From Paraburkholderia caballeronis (GTDB lineage: Bacteria > Pseudomonadota > Gammaproteobacteria > Burkholderiales > Burkholderiaceae), in contig NZ_FNSR01000001.1 of NCBI RefSeq assembly GCF_900104845.1, positions 1,550,001-1,614,000 on the forward strand: DNA of 64,000 nucleotides. The letters run 5' to 3'. Shown one piece after another: positions 26,576-34,849 of this stretch (position 1 is its first letter; each line of letters starts with the position of its first letter). The translations under genes were made by a program, and so were the position numbers. Below the pieces are notes generated by a model that was not told where the DNA came from, made no database searches, and was given only the letters and a program-made list of their open reading frames with translations.

Positions 26576-26638
26576 GCGCAGCGGCCGTCCGCAACTGGTT
26601 TGCGCGGCTTGCCGTTTGGTCCGCGCGGGAGGCGAATC

Positions 26639-28717
26639 ATGACAGCATCGACAGACCTGACCGATCCGGGATCGCCGTGGCATCCGGGCGAACAGGCGTT
26701 GCAGCAGAAGGCCGGCGTGACGGAGAAGATGCTCGGCGTCGGGCAGCGCTTCATCCGCGACTACCTGCCCGACCAGCACCGGACGTTTTATGCGCAGTTG
26801 CCGTTCATCGCGGTCGGCGCGGTCGCGGACGACGGCGACGTGTGGGCGACGTTCGCCTGTGGCCACCCAGGCTTCATGCGCACGCCGACCGACAAGGTGC
26901 TGCACGTCGACGTGACGGCCGATCCGCGCGACCCCGCGTCGGCGGGGCTGCGTGACGGCGCGGCGCTCGGCCTGCTCGGGATCGAGCTGCATACGCGCCG
27001 CCGCAATCGCCTGAACGGCTCGGTGCACGCGATGACGGCGGCCGGTTTCGACGTCCACGTCGCGCAGGCGTTCGGCAATTGCCCGCAGTACATCCAGGCC
27101 CGCGACTTCGCGTTCGTTCGCGAGCCGGGCGAGTTTTCCCGCCGCGACGCGATCGAGTTCGACGCACTGACCGGCCGCGCGCGGGCGATGGTCGAGTCGG
27201 CCGATACGTTTTTCGTCGCGTCGTATGTCGGCGACGGCGCGCGCCGCCAGGTGGACGTGTCGCATCGCGGCGGCAGGGCGGGTTTCGTGCGCATCGGCGA
27301 CGACGGCACGCTGACGATCCCCGAATTCGCGGGCAATCTGTTCTTCGCGACGCTCGGCAACTTTGTCGTGAATCCGCGCGCGGGTCTCACGTTCGTCGAC
27401 TTCGAGACGGGCGACCTGCTGCAGATGACCGGCGACGCGGCCGTCGATCTGGACTCGGCCGAAATCGCCGCGTTCCAGGGCGCTGAGCGGCTGTGGCGCT
27501 TCACGCCGCGGCGCATCGTCTATCGCGCGGACGCATTGCCTTTGCGGTGGACCTTCGAGGCCGGCGGCTGGTCGCCGAACACGCTGATGACCGGCAACTG
27601 GGACGAAGCGGCGCGGCGGCTGGAGGCTGCCGCGCTCGCCGATGCGTGGCGGCCGTTCAAGGTGACGAAGATCGTCGACGAAAGCGCGGTGATCCGCTCG
27701 TTCCACCTCGAACCGCTCGACGGGGCGGGTCTGATTCCGCACGCGGCCGGCCAGCATCTGCCGATCCGCGTGACGCCGCCGGGCGGCGACCGGCCGGTGA
27801 TCCGCACCTACACGCTGTCGACCGCGCCGTCCGATGGCCGTTATCGGATCAGCGTGAAGCGCGACGGACTCGTGTCGTCGTATCTGCACGACGCGATGCG
27901 GGTCGGCAGCGTGATCGAGACGCGCGCGCCGGCCGGCCAGTTCACGATCGACGCCGCCGGGCGCCGGCCGGCGGTGCTGCTCGCGGTCGGCGTCGGCGTG
28001 ACGCCGATGCTCGCGATGCTGCGGCACGTCGTTTATGAAGGGCTGCGCACGCGCCGCGTGCGGCCGACGTGGTTCTTTCACTCGGCGCGTTCGCTGAAGG
28101 AGCGCGCGTTCAGCGACGAAATCGCGCGGCTCGAAAGCGCCGCGAACGGCGCGGTGAGGGTCGTGCGCGCGCTGACGGACACGCAGGGCGCGCACGACGG
28201 CGACGACTACGACGTGGCCGGCCGGATCGACGTCGAGCTGTTGAGCGCGACGCTGCCGTTCAACGACTACGACTTCTACCTGTGCGGGCCGTCCGCGTTC
28301 ATGCAGTCGATGTACGACGGTCTGCGCGATCTGAACGTCGCGGACGACCGCATCCACGCGGAGGCGTTCGGGCCTTCGGGGCTGAAGCGCAGAAAGGATG
28401 CGGCGGCACAGGAAGGTCCGGTCAGGGCCGCGGCGAACCAGCCGACGCCCGTCGCGTTCGTGAAGTCGGGCAAGGAGGCGCGCTGGAGCCCGGACAGCGG
28501 ATCGCTGCTCGACCTCGCGGAAGCGCGCGGACTGACGCCCGCCTACGGCTGCCGCAGCGGTAGTTGCGGCACCTGCAGGACGCGCATCGTCGAAGGGGCG
28601 GTCGCTTATCCGGCCGCGCCGGAATTCGCCGTGGCGGACGGCGACGCGTTGATCTGCTGCGCGGTTCCGGCGAGCCCCGAGTCGGGCGGCGGCGAACGGC
28701 TGCTGCTCGACCTGTGA
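26639..28717 (+). CDS. fusion: PNPOx-like domain, FAD/NAD(P) reductase, 2Fe-2S ferredoxin
   Basis: This 692-residue three-part protein begins with a pyridoxamine-phosphate-oxidase-like flavin-binding split barrel (about residues 45-200; FIAVGAVADDGDVWATFACGHPGF). Next is a ferredoxin-NADP reductase-like module (about 335-580; HLPIRVTPPG, IRTYTLST, LLAVGVGVTPMLAML, YLCGPSAFM). The C-terminal plant-type 2Fe-2S ferredoxin has cluster ligands in YGCRSGSCGTC and a final Cys near ALICC. The layout suggests electron flow from NAD(P)H through FAD and 2Fe-2S to the split barrel or an outside acceptor. GGGAGG six bases before ATG 26639 is a strong site. It follows a GST gene, so a detoxification role is plausible (inference). 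Confidence 0.88.
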   Translation: MTASTDLTDPGSPWHPGEQALQQKAGVTEKMLGVGQRFIRDYLPDQHRTFYAQLPFIAVGAVADDGDVWATFACGHPGFMRTPTDKVLHVDVTADPRDPASAGLRDGAALGLLGIELHTRRRNRLNGSVHAMTAAGFDVHVAQAFGNCPQYIQARDFAFVREPGEFSRRDAIEFDALTGRARAMVESADTFFVASYVGDGARRQVDVSHRGGRAGFVRIGDDGTLTIPEFAGNLFFATLGNFVVNPRAGLTFVDFETGDLLQMTGDAAVDLDSAEIAAFQGAERLWRFTPRRIVYRADALPLRWTFEAGGWSPNTLMTGNWDEAARRLEAAALADAWRPFKVTKIVDESAVIRSFHLEPLDGAGLIPHAAGQHLPIRVTPPGGDRPVIRTYTLSTAPSDGRYRISVKRDGLVSSYLHDAMRVGSVIETRAPAGQFTIDAAGRRPAVLLAVGVGVTPMLAMLRHVVYEGLRTRRVRPTWFFHSARSLKERAFSDEIARLESAANGAVRVVRALTDTQGAHDGDDYDVAGRIDVELLSATLPFNDYDFYLCGPSAFMQSMYDGLRDLNVADDRIHAEAFGPSGLKRRKDAAAQEGPVRAAANQPTPVAFVKSGKEARWSPDSGSLLDLAEARGLTPAYGCRSGSCGTCRTRIVEGAVAYPAAPEFAVADGDALICCAVPASPESGGGERLLLDL

Positions 28718-28845
28718 ACGCATCGCCTGCCGCTGCGGCCGACGTCTGCTGCTATGCTGGCTCGCTGCGCGCCTGCCGGGCCTGCGATGCGGCCGGCTCG
28801 CGCGCGGCCTTCATTTTCACCTCGTACTCGTGGCGCTTCTGACTC

Positions 28846-29754
28846 ATGGACAGGCTTCAGGCAATGCTCACTTTCGTGACGGTGGTCGAAACGGAGGGTT
28901 TCGCGTCGGCGGCGCGCAAGCTCAACGTGTCGCCGTCGGTCATCAGCCGGGTCGTGACGGAACTCGAAGAGCACCTCGGCGTGCGCCTGTTGACGCGCAC
29001 GACGCGCGTGGTCCGCGTGACCGACGCGGGCTCGACGTTCTTCGACGACTGCCGCCGGATCCTCGCGGAAATCGACGTGGCCGAACTGTCCGCGTCGGGC
29101 GCGAACGCGACGCCGCGCGGCCAGTTGACGATCAGCGCGCCGGTGATGTTCGGCAGGATCTACGTGGTGCCGATCGTTCACGAGTACCTGACGCGTTATC
29201 CGGCCGTGAACCTGAACTGCTGGTTCCTCGACCGCATCGTGAATCTCGTGGACGAGGGCGCCGACGTCGCGATCCGCATCGGCAAGCTGCCGGATTCGTC
29301 GTTGCAGGCGGTCGCGGTCGGCAACGTGCGGCGCGTGCTGTGCGCGTCGCCGGCCTACCTCGAAGCGCATGGCGTGCCGCAGCGCCCCGACGACCTCGCG
29401 GGTCACGCGACGCTGCAGGGGACCGGCCTCACGCCCGCGCCCGAATGGCGCTTTCGCGCGGACGGGCGGCCGCTCGCGGTGCCGATCCAGCCGCGCCTCG
29501 TGACCACCACCAACGACTCGGCGATCGAGGCCGCGCTGGCGGGGCTCGGCATCGTGCAACTGCTGTCGTACCAGGTCACGCGCGAACTCGCGGACGGGTC
29601 GCTGCGCATCGTGCTGGCCGACTACGAAGTCGAACCGTGGCCGGTCCACGTCGTTCACCGCGAAGGGCGATACGTGAACCAGAAGGTCCGCGCGTTCCTC
29701 GATCTCGCGATCGAAACGCTCCGGATGAAAGCGTCGTTGTGGAACGCCGTGTGA
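28846..29754 (+). CDS. LysR-family transcriptional regulator
   Basis: This 302-residue LysR-type regulator has an N-terminal winged helix (MLTFVTVVETEGFASAARKLNVSPSVISRVVTELEEHLG) and an effector domain from about residue 92. It is of the large subgroup related to DsdC/AaeR-type proteins. It is on the same strand as the GST and PNPOx-fusion genes, 128 bases after the latter, and is a likely controller of them through the palindrome at 25834-25850 (inference). ATG 28846 agrees with the usual start (MDRLQAMLTFV). Confidence 0.9.
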   Translation: MDRLQAMLTFVTVVETEGFASAARKLNVSPSVISRVVTELEEHLGVRLLTRTTRVVRVTDAGSTFFDDCRRILAEIDVAELSASGANATPRGQLTISAPVMFGRIYVVPIVHEYLTRYPAVNLNCWFLDRIVNLVDEGADVAIRIGKLPDSSLQAVAVGNVRRVLCASPAYLEAHGVPQRPDDLAGHATLQGTGLTPAPEWRFRADGRPLAVPIQPRLVTTTNDSAIEAALAGLGIVQLLSYQVTRELADGSLRIVLADYEVEPWPVHVVHREGRYVNQKVRAFLDLAIETLRMKASLWNAV

Positions 29755-29789
29755 CCGGTTTGCTTCGCTGTCTTATCGCCGTTCGCGCG

Positions 29790-29875
29790 GCTCGCCACGC
29801 CTCGGGACCGGACTCGCCGAAGAACTGCCCGGTCGGGCCGTCGTCGTCGGGCGTCGCGAGCCGCACGGCCGGAAC
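29790..29875 (-). pseudogene. C-terminal scrap of a short-chain dehydrogenase
   Basis: On the minus strand the frame reads VRLATPDDDGPTGQFF, very like the usual SDR ending (WLATLPDDGPTGGFF...). No Rossmann domain, YxxxK motif or start is left upstream. The remnant ends where 8-base tandem repeats begin, next to an AraC scrap in the opposite direction. Confidence 0.5.
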
Positions 29876-29908
29876 GCGTTCGCGAGCGCGACCGTCACGC
29901 TTCGCGGA

Positions 29909-29932
29909 TGCGTGGGTGCGTGGGTGCGTGGG
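29909..29932 (+). repeat. three tandem copies of TGCGTGGG
   Basis: An 8-base unit repeated exactly three times lies between two gene remnants that point in opposite directions. It may mark the deletion junction. Confidence 0.8.
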
Positions 29933-29935
29933 TGC

Positions 29936-30035
29936 GGATGCGGCGGCTCATCGAGCGTCCCGACGACATCGCGGTGCTTGCGCCGCTGATCGGGCGGAAG
30001 ATCCTGTCGCGGCCGGCGCGGCGCAAAGGCGGTAC
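29936..30035 (+). pseudogene. internal scrap of an AraC-family regulator
   Basis: The + frame reads RRLIERPDDIAVLAPLIGRKIL, which matches the end of the AraC N-terminal domain (typically RLLxRPxDIxVLAPLIEREILYRLL). The sensor barrel before it and the helix-turn-helix after it are absent; residues beyond KIL no longer fit. Confidence 0.5.
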
Positions 30036-30196
30036 CCGCCACGGCCGCTACCGGGCGATGAGCGGCGCGGCCCGATCGGCGCGCGCGGGGGATGCGTACG
30101 CGTCGTCGTCGGTCGAGGGGGTTGCGGCAGGCGGGCGGGGCTCCGATGCGCTTCCTGTTGCAGCGCGGCTGCCCGTCGCTTAAAATCGCACGTCTT

Positions 30197-30258
30197 CCGG
30201 AGATGGCATTCCTCCCGTAACCGCCGCACGCTCGCCGTCGCGGCTGATGATGCCTACG
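30197..30258 (+). promoter_or_regulatory. fluoride riboswitch (crcB motif)
   Basis: The conserved blocks of the fluoride aptamer appear in order: GGAGATGGCATTCCTCC, then AACCGCC, a variable hairpin (GCACGCTCGCCGTCGC), and CTGATGATGCCTAC. The ATGGCAT and ATGCC blocks can pair, as required for the pseudoknotted fold. It lies about 80 bases upstream of a CLC-F-type antiporter gene, which is the expected target. The motif is recognised from memory of the family consensus. Confidence 0.9.
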
Positions 30259-30308
30259 AGTTCCTGGGTTGCAGGAGGTCGTAGGCCGTCCAGACGACGC
30301 CCTGTCGC

Positions 30309-30335
30309 CCAGGTTTGACGCTGCTTCAAACCTGG
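30309..30335 (+). promoter_or_regulatory. hairpin between riboswitch and start codon (expression platform candidate)
   Basis: CCAGGTTTGA and TCAAACCTGG form a perfect 10-base stem with a 7-base loop that ends five bases before the ATG at 30341. The 3' arm contains the only purine-rich stretch that could act as ribosome site (CTGGAAA), so the stem could hide it when fluoride is absent (inference). No T-run follows. Confidence 0.55.
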
Positions 30336-30340
30336 AAATC

Positions 30341-31651
30341 ATGAAACATCTGAAGTCTGTCGAGCAGTTCGCCATGGTCCCGTACCTGGTGCGCTGGCTG
30401 CTCTTCTCGTGCGTGCTCGGCGCGCTCGCCGGCACCGCGTCCGCGGTTTTTCTCTACGCACTCGATCGCGCCACCGACACCCGCATCGCTCATGCATGGC
30501 TGCTGTGGCTGCTGCCCGTCGCCGGGTTCGCGACCGGCTGGGTCTATCTGCGCGTCGGCCAGTCGGTCGAAGGCGGCAACAACCTGTTGATCGACGAAGT
30601 CCACGATCCGAAGAAGATCGTGCCGAAGCGGATGGCGCCGCTGGTGCTGGTCGCGACCGTCGTCACGCATCTGTTCGGCGGCTCGGCCGGGCGCGAGGGC
30701 ACCGCCGTGCAGATGGGCGGCGCGCTGGCCGACCAGGTCACGCGCCTGTTCGGGCTCGACCGCGACGAGCGCCGCATCCTGCTGATGGGCGGCATCGCGG
30801 CGGGGTTCTCGTCGGTGTTCGGCACGCCGCTCGCCGGCGCGATCTTCGGACTCGAAGTGCTCGCGATCGGCCGGCTGCGCTACGATGCGCTGCTCGCGTG
30901 CGTCGCGTCGGCGCTGGCCGCCGACCTGGCGTGCCGCGCGTGGGGCATCCATCACACCGTCTACACGATTCCGTTCGTCCCGCCGATGACGGCGGCCGGG
31001 CTCGGCTCGGTGATCGTCGCCGGCATCGCGTTCGGCATCGTCGGCATGCTGTTCGCGGACTCCACGCACGCACTGTCCGCGTTCATCAAGCGGAAGATCG
31101 CGTATGCGCCCGCGCGTGCGCTGATCGGCGGCGCGGCCGTGGCGGTCGCGGCCACCGTGCTGCACGTGCCGCAGTTTCTGGGCCTCGGCATTCCGACGAT
31201 CGTGCAGGCGTTCGGCGGGCCGCTGCCGGTCTACGACTTCGCGGGCAAGTTCGGCTTCACCGTCGCGACGCTCGCGTCCGGCTTCAAGGGCGGCGAGGTG
31301 ACGCCGCTGTTCTACATCGGCGCGACGCTCGGCAACGCGCTCGGCCACGTGCTCGCGCTGCCGATTCCGGTGCTCGCCGGGCTCGGGTTCGTCGCGGTGT
31401 TCGCCGGCGCCGCGAACACGCCCATCGCGTCGACCATCATGGCGATCGAACTGTTCGGCTCGGACATCGCCGTTTATGCGGCGCTCAGTTGCGTCGTCGC
31501 GTATCTGTTCTCGGGGCATACGGGCATCTATCGCGCGCAGCGCGTCGGACACGCGAAGCATCCGCTGCTGCCCGCCGGCATGCGCCTGTCCGAGATTCCC
31601 GCGTTGCGCCGCGCGCGCCGCGCCGAAACGAACGTCGCCCCGCCACCGTAA
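30341..31651 (+). CDS. eriC: CLC-F fluoride/proton antiporter
   Basis: This 436-residue CLC-family membrane protein exports fluoride in exchange for protons. The selectivity loop reads GGNNLL (residues 78-83), the Asn-containing form seen in the fluoride-specific CLC branch, in place of the chloride-type GSGIP. GREGT (117-121) holds the gating Glu. FKGGEVTPLFYIGATLGNALG is the second pore signature. There are about ten membrane helices and no CBS domains. It stands alone behind a fluoride riboswitch, which independently supports the fluoride assignment. It converges with a diguanylate cyclase gene. Confidence 0.92.
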   Translation: MKHLKSVEQFAMVPYLVRWLLFSCVLGALAGTASAVFLYALDRATDTRIAHAWLLWLLPVAGFATGWVYLRVGQSVEGGNNLLIDEVHDPKKIVPKRMAPLVLVATVVTHLFGGSAGREGTAVQMGGALADQVTRLFGLDRDERRILLMGGIAAGFSSVFGTPLAGAIFGLEVLAIGRLRYDALLACVASALAADLACRAWGIHHTVYTIPFVPPMTAAGLGSVIVAGIAFGIVGMLFADSTHALSAFIKRKIAYAPARALIGGAAVAVAATVLHVPQFLGLGIPTIVQAFGGPLPVYDFAGKFGFTVATLASGFKGGEVTPLFYIGATLGNALGHVLALPIPVLAGLGFVAVFAGAANTPIASTIMAIELFGSDIAVYAALSCVVAYLFSGHTGIYRAQRVGHAKHPLLPAGMRLSEIPALRRARRAETNVAPPP

Positions 31652-31822
31652 CCGCAGCCGGACCGGCTCGTCGTTGTAATGCCGGGCGGTGAGCGGCGCC
31701 GGGGCATGACGTCGCCGCGTGGGGTTCCGTTTGTCGCGGGACGGGAAGGGGATTGCGGCGCGTCGATACAGTCTGCAACCCGAATGATCGGGAGCGACGG
31801 CGGCGCCGCAACAAACACACGC

Positions 31823-33382
31823 CTATTCCAGCACGATCGCCTGCACCTGATTGCGGCCGGACGACTTCGCGACATAGAGCTGCTCGTCGGCCGTCGATAC
31901 CAGCGTCTCCGGCTCGCGGCCGGCCGTCGGCCGGCAGGTCGCGCAGCCGACGCTGACCGTCACGAGCCCGGTATCGCTGCCGGGGTTCTCGATGCGCAGC
32001 GCCTCGACGCTGGCGCGGATCGTTTCCGCGACCTGCATCGCGCCGTCGTGGCCGGTGTCCGGCAGCACGACCGTGAATTCCTCGCCGCCGTAGCGCGCGA
32101 CCACGTCGACCGAGCGCCGCGCGGCCGCCGCGATGCGCGTCGCGACCGTCGCGAGGATCCGGTCGCCGGCCGCGTGGCCGAACGTGTCGTTGTAGAGCTT
32201 GAAGCGGTCGATGTCGATGAACAGCACCGACAGGCTGCCGCGCTCGCGCAGCGCGCGGTTCCATTCCGCATGCAGCCGCTCGTCCAGCGTGCGGCGGTTG
32301 CTCAGTTTCGTCAGCGGATCGGTCGTCGCCTGGCGCGCGAGTTCCGCCTGCGCGCGCAGCTTGTCGCGCAGCGTGTACGCGAGCATCCACGCGCCGAGCG
32401 CGAGCGCCGCGCCGAACAGCACCGCGATGCTGCCGACGATGCGCCGCTGATGTCGCCAGCTCTTGAGCACGTCGTCGGTCGCCGGCGCGACCACCGCGAC
32501 GAACGGCAGGCCGGACACGTGCCGCCACGTATAGATCCGCTCGACGTTGCCGCTGCCGACCAGCACCGCCGAGCCGCCGTCGCGCGCCGCGATTTGCCTG
32601 AACGCCGCCGTGTCCGCGACGCTGACGCCGGACGTCTCGTCCGCATACGGCTTCACGCCGAGCAGCGTGCCGTCGTCCAGCGTGATCGCGACAATGCCGG
32701 GTTCGGCTACGTTGATCCGCTCGAACAGCCGCTGGAAGAACTCCAGCCGCACCTCGAACATCGCAACGCCGGCAAACGCGCCGTCGGGCGCGTTCAGCCG
32801 CCGCGTCAGCGCGATCGACAGCTTGCCGTTGTGCAGCCGCGAGCGGAACGGATGCGACACGACAAGGCCGGCCGACGGGTCCTGCTTCTGCTTGAGGAAG
32901 TAGTCGCGGTCGTCGAGCCGCAGCACCGGGCTCACTTCGCTGCCGTCCTGCGACGCGACGATCTGGCCGGCCGCGCCGACGACGAATTCGCCGTCCACGT
33001 ACGCGTCGTCGGGCAGGTCGCGAAACAGCAGACGGTTCTGGAGGTCCGGCGGCGCGACCCACGTGCGAGGGTCCTCGGCGCTGCGGACGATCTCCTGCAA
33101 CTGGACGTCGTGGAAGCGGAAGTTGCGTTCGAGGTCGAGCGCGATGATCCAGCTGAGGTTTTCAGACGTCTCGCGCGCGTGCTCCATCGCGTCGCGGCGG
33201 CCGGCCTCCATCTCGATCAGCGGCACCGCGGCGACGATCGCCGCGATGACCGTGCCGGCGATCCCGACCGCATACGGGCGGTTGCCGATCAGCCGCGTGG
33301 CGGCGGCGATGGCGGCCGCGCCCGCGCGGCGCAAGCGCGACGCAGCCGGGCGCTCGGGCACAGCGTTCGCAGGTTCGTCCAT
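31823..33382 (-). CDS. membrane diguanylate cyclase with dCache-type sensor
   Basis: This is a 519-residue protein. One membrane helix lies near residues 40-58 (YAVGIAGTVIAAIVAAVPLI), then a periplasmic double-Cache-like sensor (about 60-300), a second helix (IVGSIAVLFGAALALGAWML) and a C-terminal GGDEF domain. The active site reads GGEEF at residues 432-436, and an RxxD inhibitory site (RSVD, 423-426) precedes it by the standard five residues, so c-di-GMP synthesis with product inhibition is expected. A TTG lies two codons upstream of the chosen ATG (33382). The gene converges with the fluoride antiporter gene. Confidence 0.9.
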   Translation of the reverse strand: MDEPANAVPERPAASRLRRAGAAAIAAATRLIGNRPYAVGIAGTVIAAIVAAVPLIEMEAGRRDAMEHARETSENLSWIIALDLERNFRFHDVQLQEIVRSAEDPRTWVAPPDLQNRLLFRDLPDDAYVDGEFVVGAAGQIVASQDGSEVSPVLRLDDRDYFLKQKQDPSAGLVVSHPFRSRLHNGKLSIALTRRLNAPDGAFAGVAMFEVRLEFFQRLFERINVAEPGIVAITLDDGTLLGVKPYADETSGVSVADTAAFRQIAARDGGSAVLVGSGNVERIYTWRHVSGLPFVAVVAPATDDVLKSWRHQRRIVGSIAVLFGAALALGAWMLAYTLRDKLRAQAELARQATTDPLTKLSNRRTLDERLHAEWNRALRERGSLSVLFIDIDRFKLYNDTFGHAAGDRILATVATRIAAAARRSVDVVARYGGEEFTVVLPDTGHDGAMQVAETIRASVEALRIENPGSDTGLVTVSVGCATCRPTAGREPETLVSTADEQLYVAKSSGRNQVQAIVLE

Positions 33383-33642
33383 GGGCAACCACCGCGAGGA
33401 GAGTCGGGCGACGTACGTTGGACAGCCGTTGTGTTGCAGTGCGATCGCGCGCGGGCGGGTTGCCGTTGGCGTGGCCGTCCGTCATCGGAACCGACGCGGC
33501 CTGCACGCGGTTCGCCCGGCGCGAACGGTAATCATCGCCGTATCGGCCGATCCTGTCACGCGTCGATCCGGTTGGCATCGATTCTTCGCGGCGTCCCGCG
33601 TGCCGAAGCGCGTGTCGTCAACCGTCCGCTATATGGCTGCTC

Positions 33643-33888
33643 TTACGCTCGTCGCTTCTTCCACGCGTAATCGGCGGGCGGATCGGCAACGCCGGCGCGT
33701 CCGACCGCGTTCGGATGCTCCGAGCATAGCGTAACGAACGACACCGCTTCGCCGCGATGCTGACGCGCGCGCAGCGCCTCCGCGAAGCGGAGCGCGTCCG
33801 ACATCGCATCGGCGGGGAAACCTTGCGCATGCGGGACGGGCGCGGCGTCGCCCGGCTCGCACCAATAGACCATGTACACCGGATTCAT
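33643..33888 (-). CDS. 81-residue hypothetical protein
   Basis: This small soluble protein (MNPVYMVYWCEPGDAAPVPHAQGF...) has a helix-forming middle (AMSDALRFAEALRARQHRGEAVSFVTLCSEHPNAVG). It looks like a real conserved protein by composition, with aromatic residues near the start and a Lys/Arg-rich end, but I cannot name a family. No strong ribosome site is visible before ATG 33888. It sits alone between the diguanylate cyclase gene and a small exported protein gene, all on the minus strand. Confidence 0.6.
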   Translation of the reverse strand: MNPVYMVYWCEPGDAAPVPHAQGFPADAMSDALRFAEALRARQHRGEAVSFVTLCSEHPNAVGRAGVADPPADYAWKKRRA

Positions 33889-34036
33889 CGGCAATGTCGT
33901 CGAAGCGGACGGAAGAGGGGAGTGCCGATCATAAGCGAAGCTGGCGCGATGGATCGACACGGCGAGGCGGGAGCGGCGGCGACGTCGTTGTCTCGTTGCG
34001 TTCGCCGCCGTTCGCCGTCGATCGCGGATGCCGACG

Positions 34037-34336
34037 TCACTTGTTCTGCGCGTCGAACTTCGGCGCCGACGACGCGCCCGTGTTCTGCGTCGAGCCTCCC
34101 ACGCCGCCGGTGTCCGCCGCGGTGCCGGGCTGCGGATAGCCGGACTGCCGGCGGTCCTCCTGCGTGCCGCGCGGCATCCGTTCGGTATCCGATCCGTTCG
34201 CGCCGTTCGCATCACCGAACTGATAGACGCCGTTTTCGCGCGGCGTCTCGGTGCTTTGCGCAACCGCCGTGGACGCCAGTACGGCGGCGAGCGCCGCGAT
34301 CACGATCGCGGCTGTGTGTTTCGTTCGCTGTTTCAT
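34037..34336 (-). CDS. small exported Ser/Gly/Thr-rich protein
   Basis: This is a 99-residue protein. MKQRTKHTAAIVIAALAAVLASTAVAQ is a clear signal peptide with cleavage after AVA. The mature 70-odd residues are polar and probably disordered (QFGDANGANGSDTERMPRGTQEDRRQSG...). AGAGGA seven bases before ATG 34336 is a good ribosome site. No family was recognised; small proteins of this kind are common in Burkholderia periplasm. Confidence 0.65.
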   Translation of the reverse strand: MKQRTKHTAAIVIAALAAVLASTAVAQSTETPRENGVYQFGDANGANGSDTERMPRGTQEDRRQSGYPQPGTAADTGGVGGSTQNTGASSAPKFDAQNK

Positions 34337-34849
34337 CGCAGATCCTCTTTGTGCGGCAGCCCACAGTCGCGGGATGCGGAGGCGGGCCGTCCGCTTACAG
34401 ATTCGCAAGCTCCATGCCGCGAACGTTCGTTTTGATTCGTCGCTTTATGCCGCTGTGGAGGCGCGTTTATGCGCGGTTGCTTTCGGGGCGAGTCGCGCTG
34501 TGAGGAGGGCCAAACGTTAAATCTGGCGGGCCTTTGCGGCTGACCGCATCGTGGCAGGCCCCTGCCGGCCGCCATTGCCGGCCGCGCGCACCGGATGCGC
34601 CAGGTTGACAGATCGGCCGCGCGCGCATCGAACTCGACGCTGCATTTACCTTACCGCCGCTGTCGTTTATGTAACTCAAAACGAATGATCGGAAAGGAAT
34701 TGGAAATTTAAGTAACTCCGGAATGTAACGCAGAAATGGTCCAATTCGCGGCAGTTTCAATGCGGTAAGTCTTTCCGGCTGTATTTCTAACAACATCCCC
34801 AGCACCTCACGATGCATGGGACGCTGACCCGCGAATCTGGAGCCACTGA
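34337..34849. other. 513-base spacer and leader of the phosphoesterase gene
   Basis: There is no gene. Bases 34640-34800 are clearly lower in G+C than the surroundings, with GTAAC-like elements repeated near 34669, 34713 and 34726, and probably hold the phosphoesterase promoter. Confidence 0.5.

Noticed and set aside
25895..28723. 942-codon minus-strand open frame
   Set aside because: It is antisense to the GST and PNPOx-fusion genes; repetitive Arg/His/Val composition and no motif.
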